Assembly (NCBI RefSeq): GCF_000788395.1
Contig: NZ_CP009888.1
Location: 3,058,001-3,122,000 of the forward strand
DNA length: 64,000 nucleotides
Direction of reading: 5' to 3'
From: Pseudoalteromonas piratica
Lineage (GTDB): Bacteria; Pseudomonadota; Gammaproteobacteria; Enterobacterales; Alteromonadaceae
In this document: piece by piece, positions 26,310 through 35,164 of the stretch
How the letters are laid out: the number at the start of each line of letters is the position of its first letter
Numbering within the stretch: position 1 is the stretch's first letter
Position numbers and translations under genes: made by a program
The notes under the pieces: generated by a model
Seen by the model: the letters and a program-made list of their open reading frames with translations, nothing else
Told to the model about the DNA's origin: nothing
Database searches by the model: none

Positions 26310-26690
26310 TTGTATATACGGTTTGTCGTAAATGAAATTTGTGAACTTTCTAATCAGCGATTAGGGATTTTTCATGCTATTCGTTACATGAAAGATGAAA
26401 ATAAATTTTATGATTACGAACTAGAACAAGTTGAAAAAATAATGGGGTGGTTTAGCTTACACCTCGAATCACCTCTAGATCATTTAAACAAACAGAAATC
26501 CAATAAATCTGACAACTTTATTAGCTGGTTTAAGATATCAGCAAATGAGCACATATCTATGGTCCGTGATTTTGCATTTTTGTTAGAAAGCAAAGGTGTA
26601 GTTGTTGAGAAAATTATAACTAATTCCCCCGGAAAAATTGTTTACTCAGATGAATATCAAATTTTTGCGAAACCATTTGAGAAGTATTAG
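26310..26690 (+). CDS. Hypothetical protein
   Basis: About 126 residues, soluble and mostly helical, with no signal peptide. I recall similar unnamed proteins in gammaproteobacterial islands that begin MYIRFVVNEI and carry a central WFKISANEHISMVRDFAFLLE helix and end with YSDEYQIFAKPF. That recollection supports the TTG at 26310 as start, since GAGGTG lies six bases before it; a TTG at 26298 is the longer option. It stands alone between two divergent blocks. The function is unknown. Confidence 0.6.
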   Translation: MYIRFVVNEICELSNQRLGIFHAIRYMKDENKFYDYELEQVEKIMGWFSLHLESPLDHLNKQKSNKSDNFISWFKISANEHISMVRDFAFLLESKGVVVEKIITNSPGKIVYSDEYQIFAKPFEKY

Positions 26691-27177
26691 TGTAAGTTTC
26701 AAATTCTAGCGTTATTAAACTCCGGCGTTTAATCTGAGACTCTCCCTCAACATAATTCCACGCTAATAGACAGGCACCCGATGCCCTTTTTAGAACGAAA
26801 ACTTTTGATTACAACTTATTTTAAAAAGCCTAAAATTGATTTAATTATACCATTAAATTAACTAACTAAATTTTCTTATACTCTGCCTCACAAAGTGACG
26901 TATTTATAATATCAAATAGAAAACAATATATAAGCACTAAGATTCTAGTAATAAAATATATTCGAATTTTCATGCTACCAGTTAAAGTTGCAGAAAAACT
27001 CGAAGATTAACTATATTAGCACTCGAATTCCGTACTCAATTGTAAAATAGATATTATTACTGCACTTCTACATTATTTGATATTTATTTGTTTAAACAAT
27101 ATTTTTATACTGCTCGCTAAGATGCGTCTCGCATTGTGTATTACCCAATGAAGATAAACGTAGCTCCTTTTCCTACA
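26691..27177. other. 487-base AT-rich intergenic region, no gene seen
   Basis: No convincing reading frame on either strand. Near the left end lie TTAAAC/GTTTAA (26715-26732) and a short GGCA/TGCC stem followed by five T (26773-26791), possibly a weak terminator for the hypothetical gene. A twelve-codon frame near 26972 may be chance. The composition suggests decayed DNA between two inserted blocks. Confidence 0.5.
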
Positions 27178-27990
27178 TTAAAATAACCGATCGCTAGGGA
27201 TACATATGAAACCACCTATTACGGCAATAGCTAATAGATCACAATCTTCATAAATAATAGTTCCTGCACTCATTTCATGTTCAAATTTTCTAGTTTCAAT
27301 ATTACGTATTAAGGCTAGGTTGTTATTTATTTTCATAAAAATGCCCCAATGACCAAAACGTCGAACTAAACTTCTTATTTGATCTATATCCATACCCCAC
27401 TTAAGCGCTCTATCTTCTACAGTTATTAATGGGTAATAACTTGATTCGACGCTAGACTGCGGAACAGCCTTTCCATAAGTTTTTTCCATGTTATTTAGAA
27501 ACTTGGTTATCAACTTACCTGCGATTAAACTTGTCTTCACCATTATCGACGATGAGGACTCTTCATCACAAACCAATAACTTCTCTTGTATAATGATATC
27601 GCCAGCATCAAATTCATCTGACAATTTGTGAATTGTGACACCTGCTAAAGATGGGGCTTCAACAACATAGGGTAAAGGAGTGGGACCTCGGCCAGCAGGC
27701 AGTAAAGTCGGATGAATGTTGATTGCATATTTGATTCTTGTTTGAGGTAGTTTAAATTTGTAGCTAGCAACAACGAATAGCTCAACTCCGTCGTCAATTA
27801 ACCGCAATAAATCCTCATAACAGGGTCTAGTTGACACCTGTTCAATTCCTAATTTTTCACAGTAATGTGAAATTTTGAAGGCACTGCATATTGGCTCATT
27901 AATATATACCTTAACAACATCAAAGCCTTTATCTAAAATTGACTTAAAGCAGGAAAAAAACATATCTCCGCCAAAATAAGCTACTTTCAT
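27178..27990 (-). CDS. Formyltransferase-family protein
   Basis: A 270-residue protein whose first 180 residues follow the formyl-tetrahydrofolate transferase fold. The catalytic trio is visible: Asn91 and His93 in AINIHPTLLPAGRG, and Asp128 in DEFDAGDII. It is shorter than methionyl-tRNA formyltransferase (about 315) and has a different C-terminal end, so it is not the housekeeping Fmt. It lies 42 bases after a TonB-dependent receptor gene. Formyltransferases near such receptors can modify hydroxyornithine in siderophores, but no other siderophore gene is in view. A sugar-nucleotide formyltransferase is another option. Confidence 0.78.
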   Translation of the reverse strand: MKVAYFGGDMFFSCFKSILDKGFDVVKVYINEPICSAFKISHYCEKLGIEQVSTRPCYEDLLRLIDDGVELFVVASYKFKLPQTRIKYAINIHPTLLPAGRGPTPLPYVVEAPSLAGVTIHKLSDEFDAGDIIIQEKLLVCDEESSSSIMVKTSLIAGKLITKFLNNMEKTYGKAVPQSSVESSYYPLITVEDRALKWGMDIDQIRSLVRRFGHWGIFMKINNNLALIRNIETRKFEHEMSAGTIIYEDCDLLAIAVIGGFICIPSDRLF

Positions 27991-28032
27991 GATTAGCCCC
28001 TATAAAAAATAATCGACCTAAATAAACTCAAA

Positions 28033-30213
28033 TCAGAAAGAGTATTCATACCCCAATATTATTGAGCGCGGTTTTCCAACCATAATCGACCCATGTACGC
28101 GAGAAACCATGTATTTCTTTCCTAACAAATTATCTACACTAAGACTCATTCTTTGTTTATCAGATAGTTCATAAACCGCTCGAAAGTCTAGTAGTGTTCT
28201 TGCTTCGATTAATTGTTCAAAAGGTATTTTTCCCTTACCCGCCGAAGAACGCGATTCCCCAACATACCTAACGAGTAAGTTTCCTTCCCAACTTTCTCCA
28301 AGTGCCCCTAGTGATAGCTGTAATTGATTTTCAGGGATATACGGTAATTCAAAACCTGAATAAACCTCTCCCCAAGTATCCAACTTGGATTTAAAGCTAT
28401 TCTTAAACATACTCTTTGAATAGGTGTATGAGACATTTATAGGAAAACGAATATTACTCGCAGTGAAATCATACCCTAGCTTTAACTCCACCCCTTCTAC
28501 TTGCACTTTACCCGCATTATATTGATCACCCACATTATCATCGCTACAGCCCTGACTGACCGTACAGTTTCCGTGCATATTTTTATAATCCGAATAAAAA
28601 ACTATGACCTCGCTGTTAACAGAACCTAGACTACTTCTTAAGCCAATTTCGTAATTGGTACTTTTCTCTGCCTCACTACTCTCATTTCCGGGAGCTGGAG
28701 GAGAAAACCCCTCATTGACGTTGGCTAATACAACAAAGTTATCTGTCATAGCGAATGTGAAGCCTAAAGAAGGTAGAAAAGCTGATGAAGAATTTTTAGT
28801 TTCTTTAGGTAAGTTAGTTCTACTTGGATCGGTCTTCCCCCAGTCTTTTCTTTTAATCTCTACATCTTCAAATCTAAACCCAAACCGAATATTCAGATCG
28901 TCATGCTGATAATCATCTAATAAAAATAGAGATAACGCTTCGGCGCTATCAACTCTGTTTGAATCAGTACCAGCTACTCCAGCAGAGGTTAATGTCATGG
29001 AAAAGTCTGTATTCAGATTGTAGCTATCTACCCACTGATATCTATCCATTTCATCATAATGAACTCTTATGCCTAGTTTTAGGTCATGCTCTTCAATATC
29101 GAAGTCGAAGTGAGACTGAAGCCCTTTAGATATGTAACTTCGATTATTTGCTTTCAAATCGACGTTTAGCGGTTCGTCTAGTAACCCATGATCAAACATA
29201 GCCGCTAGCTCAATCCCACCGTCAGATAAACCTTTCCCTCCAATTTTACTCGCTTTATACCAATTACGATTAAAGTCGTTAAAATACAAGCTTGTAACGA
29301 TTGAAGATAAACTATTTAGTTGAACAAAGTGATTTACTTGGATCTGAAAGTGATCTGTTTCAATGTTGTCTTTCTGAGAGGCAGAATATCTGCTATAAGG
29401 GCTTTTAGAATAATCTTCATTAGTTAACCCCATGTATGTTTCGTTGGCTTTTTCATCTGAATACTTCAGTTTAAATTCGACTTCTTGATAAGTACCAAAG
29501 AAAGCATCTGAGCTAAACATCGTTTTCATCAATACATCATTTTTGTTGAAGCCCGAATCAACTTCCGTTTGATTAATATCTTTAAAGCCGTCGGCTTGAT
29601 AACTAAAAACCTCAATCAAGCCACCAATATTATCACCTTGTCCTCCTACATAGGTATGTATTTTAGCGAAACCATCTTGTCCCCCGTTCACTTGAAAAAA
29701 GCCTGAAAGGTTCTCTTCTGGTATTTGTCTAGATAACAAATTAATAGCTCCTCCTATATTTCGAGGACCATAAAGCACACTCGATGCTCCCTTATGAACT
29801 TCTACCTGCTGAATTCTCCCAAAGGTTGGGAAGTAGTATGCAGAAGGAGCTGAATAAGGCGCTGGTGCAGCTAACACATTGTCTTCAAGAACCGTTATCT
29901 TCTCACTCCGGTTTTGACCCGATCCCCGCATTCCTATGTTTGGTCTTAGACCATAACCGTCTTCTTCTAACACATATACACCGGGAACACTCGTTAGTAC
30001 TCGCATAATGTCAGAGTAATCAAAGGTGGCTAATTCTTTTTCAGCTAAAACCTGAGCACTTCCCGGAATTTTATAGACGTCATTGGGTTTGCCAACAATG
30101 GTCAAGCGCTCAATACTATTTGGGCTATTTACTTCCGCCAAAGCCGTATGACTAAAACCTAAAATTAAACTTATGCTTATCGAGTTTTTTACTAGTTTAA
30201 CAATACAATTCAT
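28033..30213 (-). CDS. TonB-dependent outer-membrane receptor, FecA-like
   Basis: About 726 residues: signal peptide (SISISLILGFSHTALAE), plug domain (residues about 35-160, with TSVPGVYVLEEDG, IGMRGSGQNRSEKITVLED and PSAYYFPTFGRIQQVEVHKG), and a 22-strand barrel ending in LGYEYSF with terminal Phe. The plug motifs YGPRNIGGAINLLSR and APYSAPSAYYFP resemble FecA-type receptors. It should import an iron chelate or another metal-organic complex using TonB energy. I start it at the ATG at 30213, directly before the signal peptide. A Fur-like palindrome lies 35 bases upstream. The formyltransferase gene follows on the same strand. Confidence 0.87.
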   Translation of the reverse strand: MNCIVKLVKNSISISLILGFSHTALAEVNSPNSIERLTIVGKPNDVYKIPGSAQVLAEKELATFDYSDIMRVLTSVPGVYVLEEDGYGLRPNIGMRGSGQNRSEKITVLEDNVLAAPAPYSAPSAYYFPTFGRIQQVEVHKGASSVLYGPRNIGGAINLLSRQIPEENLSGFFQVNGGQDGFAKIHTYVGGQGDNIGGLIEVFSYQADGFKDINQTEVDSGFNKNDVLMKTMFSSDAFFGTYQEVEFKLKYSDEKANETYMGLTNEDYSKSPYSRYSASQKDNIETDHFQIQVNHFVQLNSLSSIVTSLYFNDFNRNWYKASKIGGKGLSDGGIELAAMFDHGLLDEPLNVDLKANNRSYISKGLQSHFDFDIEEHDLKLGIRVHYDEMDRYQWVDSYNLNTDFSMTLTSAGVAGTDSNRVDSAEALSLFLLDDYQHDDLNIRFGFRFEDVEIKRKDWGKTDPSRTNLPKETKNSSSAFLPSLGFTFAMTDNFVVLANVNEGFSPPAPGNESSEAEKSTNYEIGLRSSLGSVNSEVIVFYSDYKNMHGNCTVSQGCSDDNVGDQYNAGKVQVEGVELKLGYDFTASNIRFPINVSYTYSKSMFKNSFKSKLDTWGEVYSGFELPYIPENQLQLSLGALGESWEGNLLVRYVGESRSSAGKGKIPFEQLIEARTLLDFRAVYELSDKQRMSLSVDNLLGKKYMVSRVHGSIMVGKPRSIILGYEYSF

Positions 30214-30247
30214 TTCTCTTACACTTAAAAATAACAACAATCAAAAC

Positions 30248-30269
30248 GATAATTATTTAAATAATCATC
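30248..30269 (-). promoter_or_regulatory. Fur-box-like palindrome upstream of TonB receptor
   Basis: The 22-base sequence beginning GATAATTATTT and ending AAATAATCATC is palindromic except for one pair. It matches the GATAAT/ATTATC character of Fur boxes. It lies 35 bases before the receptor start, so iron-dependent repression by Fur is likely. AT-richness of the area means chance cannot be excluded. Confidence 0.55.
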
Positions 30270-30354
30270 GACTACACCCTTTATAACCAACTTAAGTTAT
30301 CTAGATAGCGATAAGTCCTTTTATCGACTTAGCTAAAACTCCTGCTTTTATCAA

Positions 30355-30822
30355 CTAACGGCGGTTTCTTGCTGAGGAATGCGTATGGAGCACTTTCCAT
30401 TCACTATCTACTTTCTTAAATAGAAACGTTTGGAAGCCTGTTTTATCGAAAGTTTTTCCTGATTTTCTCACCTCACCTTTTACCGCTGTATCCGCAAGTG
30501 CCCAAGCAAATTCATCTTCAATATGTATTTGGATATTGGAGAAATCCAAGCTCAAGAAAACCAACGCATCCTTTTCTGGTTCTACGTGATGTTCTACTAA
30601 ATCGTTAAGTCCAACATTTTGACCGCCCGACTCAAAATACCTTGCTCCTTTGAAGTCAAGAAAGTACTTACGAAAAGGCTTACCATCGCCGTTTTCCCAG
30701 CCATATTTAATTTGATGAATGATATGAGTAATTTGCTTTTCATCATCTATGCGACTTTTATCATGCGCATTTGAAAAAAATGCGATCACACTCAGAATGC
30801 TAATTAATATATATTTAGTCAT
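30355..30822 (-). CDS. Exported NTF2-like protein 1
   Basis: About 155 residues with a signal peptide ([17 protein letters not shown]) and an NTF2/SnoaL-like cone fold: helices at about 28-48 ([18 protein letters not shown]), then beta strands ending in [21 protein letters not shown]. The start at 30822 is the Met before the signal peptide. The fold serves many roles and no catalytic residues can be named. It is the last gene of the Cus/CopCD operon and follows a second NTF2-like gene by 29 bases. The His residues at the C-terminus (HTHSS) are shared with its neighbour (HIHWSH) and might bind metal. Confidence 0.72.
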   Translation of the reverse strand: MTKYILISILSVIAFFSNAHDKSRIDDEKQITHIIHQIKYGWENGDGKPFRKYFLDFKGARYFESGGQNVGLNDLVEHHVEPEKDALVFLSLDFSNIQIHIEDEFAWALADTAVKGEVRKSGKTFDKTGFQTFLFKKVDSEWKVLHTHSSARNRR

Positions 30823-30851
30823 TTGTTGTTTTCCGTTGTTTGACCAATAAA

Positions 30852-31322
30852 TTAATGTGACCAATGAATGTGCTTAATCTTCCAATCACCGTTTTGTTTT
30901 TCCAGAACCATCGTTTCCATGCTTTGATAATCGCGCTCTTTACCTTTGTTAGTACCTTTAGTATGACTGCGTGAAGCAGATATAGCGGTATTTCCAAGAA
31001 TAGTTACTTGATGTTCAAGTGTTTCACTCTTCATAGAAGCAAGATATTTCATATCCGACAGCATGTGGTGATGGGCGTATTCATCAGCACTTCTTTCAAC
31101 ACGACCTCCCTCGTAGATAGTCACATCATCAGCCAACTGTGCTCTTGCTAGCTCCTTATTGCCCGTTTCTAGTGCTTGATGAAATGCCAAAACAACTTTT
31201 GCGGCAGGGGTATCTATACCTTTAAACAGACCTTTGTCTTTGTTCTTATCACCATGAGCGTTTACTGCGAAACTAAACGTCATTAATAAAACGAGTAATA
31301 TATTTATTATTTTCATTTTCAT
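30852..31322 (-). CDS. Exported NTF2-like protein 2
   Basis: A 156-residue protein with a signal peptide ([19 protein letters not shown]) and an NTF2-like fold of the DUF4440/SnoaL kind: [20 protein letters not shown], then [18 protein letters not shown], ending in [12 protein letters not shown] His cluster (YAHHHML) and the terminal His residues may bind metal. It lies 15 bases after copD. Small NTF2-like proteins are found near CopC/CopD in marine bacteria, where their function is not known to me. The two NTF2-like genes here look like an old duplication with strong divergence. Confidence 0.75.
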   Translation of the reverse strand: MKMKIINILLVLLMTFSFAVNAHGDKNKDKGLFKGIDTPAAKVVLAFHQALETGNKELARAQLADDVTIYEGGRVERSADEYAHHHMLSDMKYLASMKSETLEHQVTILGNTAISASRSHTKGTNKGKERDYQSMETMVLEKQNGDWKIKHIHWSH

Positions 31323-31337
31323 TTTCTCTTTTAAGTT

Positions 31338-32234
31338 TTAATTTGCAGGGCCTACAGCACTAGTAAGTCCTGCTGTTATGGATAAAATGGCAAAAGCTAC
31401 TACCATTTCTATCGAAATAGATTTAGATAGTGCTTCTCTACCATCGTTATTTTTAAGTTGTGGGACGAGTTTTAATTTATGCTTAGTTGCGATGACCAAT
31501 ATCGAAACGACAAGAGCTAATTTAAGCAACAATGTTTGCCCGTAACTTGAACTAAACAGTGCTGAAAAAGTTCCGACTAATTGAAAAGCTAACCAAAGAC
31601 CAGCAACCAATAATAGGCTCACCGCGATACTTGCTTGCTTTCCGAATTTATCCATTATTGAGTAGAGCTGATCATAGTCCTGTTCAAGACAAGCTTGTTT
31701 AAGCGGAATCAATGCTCCGAACCACCAAGCCATAACAAGCACATGGAGCATTAGCAATACTTTTTCGAACACTCCTAGTTCCGATACATGACCGAATAAG
31801 CTAAAAGTGTATGTAAGTATCGTAAGACTAAGCACTAAAATGGTTTGTTTTACGCTGTTTTTCCGCACAGCAGGTTTGAATATAGCGTTTGACGTTATTG
31901 CGAATATTGCTAGAACCAACCCTAGACCTCTAAGTATCGTTCCATCACCAATAGAAGAGTCCAACATTATGTCTAACATATCGGGGTCAAACGCACCTTG
32001 AATCCCCTCTTCTGCCATCGCGCCAGTATTCGCAAAGAACCAAGTTACATTTGCAACCAAGGCTACAATTATCGAAGCCTTCATCCATTTTAGATTCTCT
32101 ATTGTCAAATTAGGATAAGGTTCACTTTTCTCAAAAGCTTGCCCGAAAGATGTATACCCAGCAATACAAGCAAAACCTATATAGAACACAATTTTTGACA
32201 GTACAATGACCGCATTCCAGATATACATTTCCAT
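31338..32234 (-). CDS. copD: CopD-family inner-membrane copper protein
   Basis: A 298-residue protein with about eight membrane helices. The CopD signature is the segment with SLFGHVSELGVFEKVLLMLH and VMAWWFGALIPL, which holds conserved His and Trp residues. CopD works with periplasmic CopC to move copper across the inner membrane; direction (uptake or resistance) differs among species. The gene is 18 bases after copC. It is longer than the bare CopD domain, with an extra N-terminal pair of helices. The Met at 32234 is used; a second Met two codons later is possible. Confidence 0.85.
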   Translation of the reverse strand: MEMYIWNAVIVLSKIVFYIGFACIAGYTSFGQAFEKSEPYPNLTIENLKWMKASIIVALVANVTWFFANTGAMAEEGIQGAFDPDMLDIMLDSSIGDGTILRGLGLVLAIFAITSNAIFKPAVRKNSVKQTILVLSLTILTYTFSLFGHVSELGVFEKVLLMLHVLVMAWWFGALIPLKQACLEQDYDQLYSIMDKFGKQASIAVSLLLVAGLWLAFQLVGTFSALFSSSYGQTLLLKLALVVSILVIATKHKLKLVPQLKNNDGREALSKSISIEMVVAFAILSITAGLTSAVGPAN

Positions 32235-32252
32235 TACAATTGTCCTATTTCG

Positions 32253-32600
32253 TTAGTGAACCATAAAGCCAAAGCTTTTTTTCATTTTGTGCCCATCTTT
32301 ACCTAAGAAAGTCACATCAACCACATAGTTAGCAGGTGTTAGTTTCGGTAACTTCCATGTAAATTCAGTACTAGCTTCTTTAGTAGGTTTGAAACCAAAC
32401 TTAATCTTTTCACCATTTTTGTTTTTCAATGTGATTTTGACTACTCGAACCTCTTTGCTAAATGCTAATGCTAATTTTTCAGGAGCTTTCATTAGCATTG
32501 CATTGTCAGCAGGCACGCTTTTTTCTAGATGCACATGTGCAAATGCCGCACTACTAAAAGCAATGCTTATTACAGTTAAAAATTTAATTAATGTTTTCAT
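32253..32600 (-). CDS. copC: Periplasmic copper-binding protein CopC
   Basis: A 115-residue CopC/YobA-type protein. The signal peptide ends at SSAAFA so that His22 becomes the first residue of the mature protein, the key feature of the Cu(II) site in CopC proteins. His24 and the C-terminal region with KDGHKMKKSFGFMVH supply further candidates. The Met-rich loop typical of a Cu(I) site is weak here (NAMLMKAPE). The gene lies directly upstream of copD and 24 bases after the PepSY-reductase fusion gene. Confidence 0.88.
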   Translation of the reverse strand: MKTLIKFLTVISIAFSSAAFAHVHLEKSVPADNAMLMKAPEKLALAFSKEVRVVKITLKNKNGEKIKFGFKPTKEASTEFTWKLPKLTPANYVVDVTFLGKDGHKMKKSFGFMVH

Positions 32601-32624
32601 ACTTACCTCTATTTAATTTATGTA

Positions 32625-34460
32625 TTAACGATTAAATTTGTCTTTGAAAATTTGATTACTGGGTATACCAACATCAGTAATTATTCGTTCCACTTCACTC
32701 ATCATTGCTTCTGGACCGCACAAGTAGAACTCTGTCGAAAGTAGTTTTGATTTTTGGCTCGCATACGACAGAAGTTCTCGCTGTACATACCCTGAACGCC
32801 CTTGCCATTGCTCAGAAGGATTAGAAAGTGTTGGAATATAAGAAAAGTTATCATGCTGCTCGCACAATGAGTTCAACTCGTCGTGGTACAGCAAATCATC
32901 TTCAGTTCGTGCACCATAGATGAGAATCAAGTCACCTTCATATTGACGTTTCTTCAACTGCTCAAAAATGATAGCTCTCAAAGGAGCAAGCCCTGAGCCA
33001 GCACCGATGAAGACGCGACTCACCCTTTTATTTGAAGTTGCATAAAACTCAGAAAACGGACCTCTTGCAGAAATCATTTCACCGACTTGGAGTGAACCTA
33101 AATAGCTTGAACCTACACCAGCCCTAAAACCATCCTTTGCTGTTTGCCAGCGGATATTAAACGTTAACTCATCAGTTTCTTCGTCAAAGTTAACTAAGGA
33201 ATAGTGACGAGTTACGCCATCATGTGAAAATTTACCGTGAGAATAATTTTCCCAGTATTTTTCATAATGCTTAGGCAAGTCATCTGGACGCAAACTATTC
33301 ATCCCTGCTGGCACATCAAATTGCATATATGCACCAGCTTTGAATGCTAATTTTTTGTCTGATTTCACTTTAAACTTCACTTCCTTGATAAAAGGAGTAA
33401 TGAAGTTAGTCGCAACAACAACCAGTTCATGATTTTCAATATTGCGATCTGTATTAACCTCAATCGAGGTTATTTCGGAGAACCTATGCTGACAACCTAG
33501 CCGATAGCCTTCCTTGAGCTGTTCCTCAGATATATGTTCCTCATCAGGAAGTCTGATAGGTAATTGAGTTGAACTTAAAAAAGTGCATTTGCCACATGTA
33601 CCACCACCACCGCAACTTGACGGTAGGTATACATGTGAACTTGCTAGTCCTTCTAATACTGTTGAGCTACCTACTACTGAAATGTCAGTAATGGTATTTT
33701 CATTGGAGAAAGTCACAGCCACTTTTTTCCTTTTGCTGGCCCAACTTAGCTTCAGCAAACCACTTCGATACTGTTGTATCAGCCAAGTTACGCCAGTAAC
33801 TGAAAGGAATAGCGTTGCAAAAGCAAATGCAATGATCAACCAGTGGTTAAATCCTCCAGAATTGCCATAGTCCATAAAGTGAAGCTTCATCATTAAAGCT
33901 TTTAATCTGAAATCATCATTGGCATGGCGAAGTACCTGACCCGTAACACTATCTAAATAAATAGTTGTATTATTTTCGTCCTCAACGACAACTTGCCACA
34001 TAGGGTTTTGCTGACTTACGTGATCAGAAAATGGAGGCTGAGATAACACTGGAGTAGTTAACTTCTCCTCACCTAAGTAGGAGTTTTTTGCCATAGTTAG
34101 CACTTGTTCTTCAGACAGAATAAATGGTTTTCCTGTTACAGCATCAAATAGCATTGAGTGGCGTTTTTGGTAGCTATGCTGTCCCCTATCGAATACAAAA
34201 TGATAGTAAGGCTGATGTAAAACCCATATAAGTTTTACTTCCTGTGGTGCTTCACTAGCAATGTCTTTAATAGGAATTAAGCTAAAATCTGTAACCTTAC
34301 CTTCATGATGAGAATGAACTCTAAGTTCGTTACCACTGGCTTTACTGTGATCCATCAGATTGAAATAAAGACCCGTTCCTAACCAGATAAGGAGCTGTAA
34401 AACAACCACTAAAGAAAGCCATTTATGTATAGCTGTATTTAACTTAAATAGTCGCATCAA
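32625..34460 (-). CDS. PepSY membrane protein fused to an NqrF-like 2Fe-2S/FAD reductase
   Basis: A 611-residue fusion. Residues 12-32 and about 205-228 are membrane helices flanking a periplasmic PepSY region. Then comes a plant-type ferredoxin with Cys283, Cys289, Cys292 and Cys323, the same C-x5-C-x2-C spacing as NqrF, and an FAD/NAD reductase with RHYSLVN, IGAGSGLAPLRAI and YLCGPEAMM. It should take electrons from NADH in the cytoplasm and send them through the membrane, perhaps to reduce a periplasmic metal or heme. It overlaps the smaller PepSY gene by four bases and belongs to the Cus operon. Reduction of Cu(II) is a hypothesis from context. The true nqrF lies near 52 kb. Confidence 0.87.
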   Translation of the reverse strand: MMRLFKLNTAIHKWLSLVVVLQLLIWLGTGLYFNLMDHSKASGNELRVHSHHEGKVTDFSLIPIKDIASEAPQEVKLIWVLHQPYYHFVFDRGQHSYQKRHSMLFDAVTGKPFILSEEQVLTMAKNSYLGEEKLTTPVLSQPPFSDHVSQQNPMWQVVVEDENNTTIYLDSVTGQVLRHANDDFRLKALMMKLHFMDYGNSGGFNHWLIIAFAFATLFLSVTGVTWLIQQYRSGLLKLSWASKRKKVAVTFSNENTITDISVVGSSTVLEGLASSHVYLPSSCGGGGTCGKCTFLSSTQLPIRLPDEEHISEEQLKEGYRLGCQHRFSEITSIEVNTDRNIENHELVVVATNFITPFIKEVKFKVKSDKKLAFKAGAYMQFDVPAGMNSLRPDDLPKHYEKYWENYSHGKFSHDGVTRHYSLVNFDEETDELTFNIRWQTAKDGFRAGVGSSYLGSLQVGEMISARGPFSEFYATSNKRVSRVFIGAGSGLAPLRAIIFEQLKKRQYEGDLILIYGARTEDDLLYHDELNSLCEQHDNFSYIPTLSNPSEQWQGRSGYVQRELLSYASQKSKLLSTEFYLCGPEAMMSEVERIITDVGIPSNQIFKDKFNR

Positions 34461-35164
34461 ATGACTTCCTTTTTATTTGCAGAGAACACTCTAAAATAAG
34501 TCAAGACGGCACCTGCAATAGCTGCCACAAGCCCCAAAATTGCAACTAAAAACAAGAACCAGTTAGATACATTTTCACCATCATCGTAATCCATAATGTG
34601 GAACCGCCACATCCAATCAAACAAACGCCAGAAATCATGTCGCTTGGCTACAACAGCCCCAGTTTGTTGACTTATATAAAACGTAGGTGTGGCAAATTGA
34701 TCAAACGTTACTCTCCACACTGGTAAGTGTCTTGATGACAATTCAGCAGGCATATCTGTAACAGTTTTTATCAATCTGACTTTGTCGACTTCATGATTCA
34801 GTGCATAGTGATATCGCGCTATTTCTTTAGCTTTGGCTTCATCCACAAGGGCCTGAACGGCCCCAGTTTTAGCATCAATTGCCACTTTTCCCTGCACTCC
34901 ATTAACAAAAGAATAATGGGGACGGCCCATGCTTTGAGTCAGCAAGACTTGGCTAGCTTTAGGGTAATCACTAGTAAGCTCTTCAATGGCGTAGTTGACA
35001 CTTTCTAAATCTATTTTGGATTTCTCACTCTTAGCCAATGACTCGCCGTGTATATAGTGAATATCCAAAGTCACCATATACACACCAGTAATCGACCAGA
35101 AAAGGAATTGTATCCCTACAAATGCCATTAGCCATTTATGGTACTTCCTAGCTTTTCTAAGCAT
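34457..35164 (-). CDS. PepSY-associated membrane protein
   Basis: A 235-residue inner-membrane protein with an N-terminal helix (LMAFVGIQFLFWSITGVYMV), a periplasmic PepSY part and a C-terminal helix (WFLFLVAILGLVAAIAGAVL). The conserved RFHIMDYDDGENVSNW motif precedes the last helix; a similar KLHFMDYGNSGGFNHW occurs in the fusion protein next door. Such PepSY proteins often form pairs in metal or heme reductase systems. It overlaps the cusA end by eight bases and the fusion gene by four, so the two PepSY proteins are almost certainly made together and may form a complex. Confidence 0.85.
   Translation of the reverse strand: MLRKARKYHKWLMAFVGIQFLFWSITGVYMVTLDIHYIHGESLAKSEKSKIDLESVNYAIEELTSDYPKASQVLLTQSMGRPHYSFVNGVQGKVAIDAKTGAVQALVDEAKAKEIARYHYALNHEVDKVRLIKTVTDMPAELSSRHLPVWRVTFDQFATPTFYISQQTGAVVAKRHDFWRLFDWMWRFHIMDYDDGENVSNWFLFLVAILGLVAAIAGAVLTYFRVFSANKKEVI

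Noticed and set aside
26970..27012. Twelve-codon frame ending in EKLED in the AT-rich gap
   Set aside because: Too short, no ribosome-binding site; could be a gene remnant but cannot be supported.
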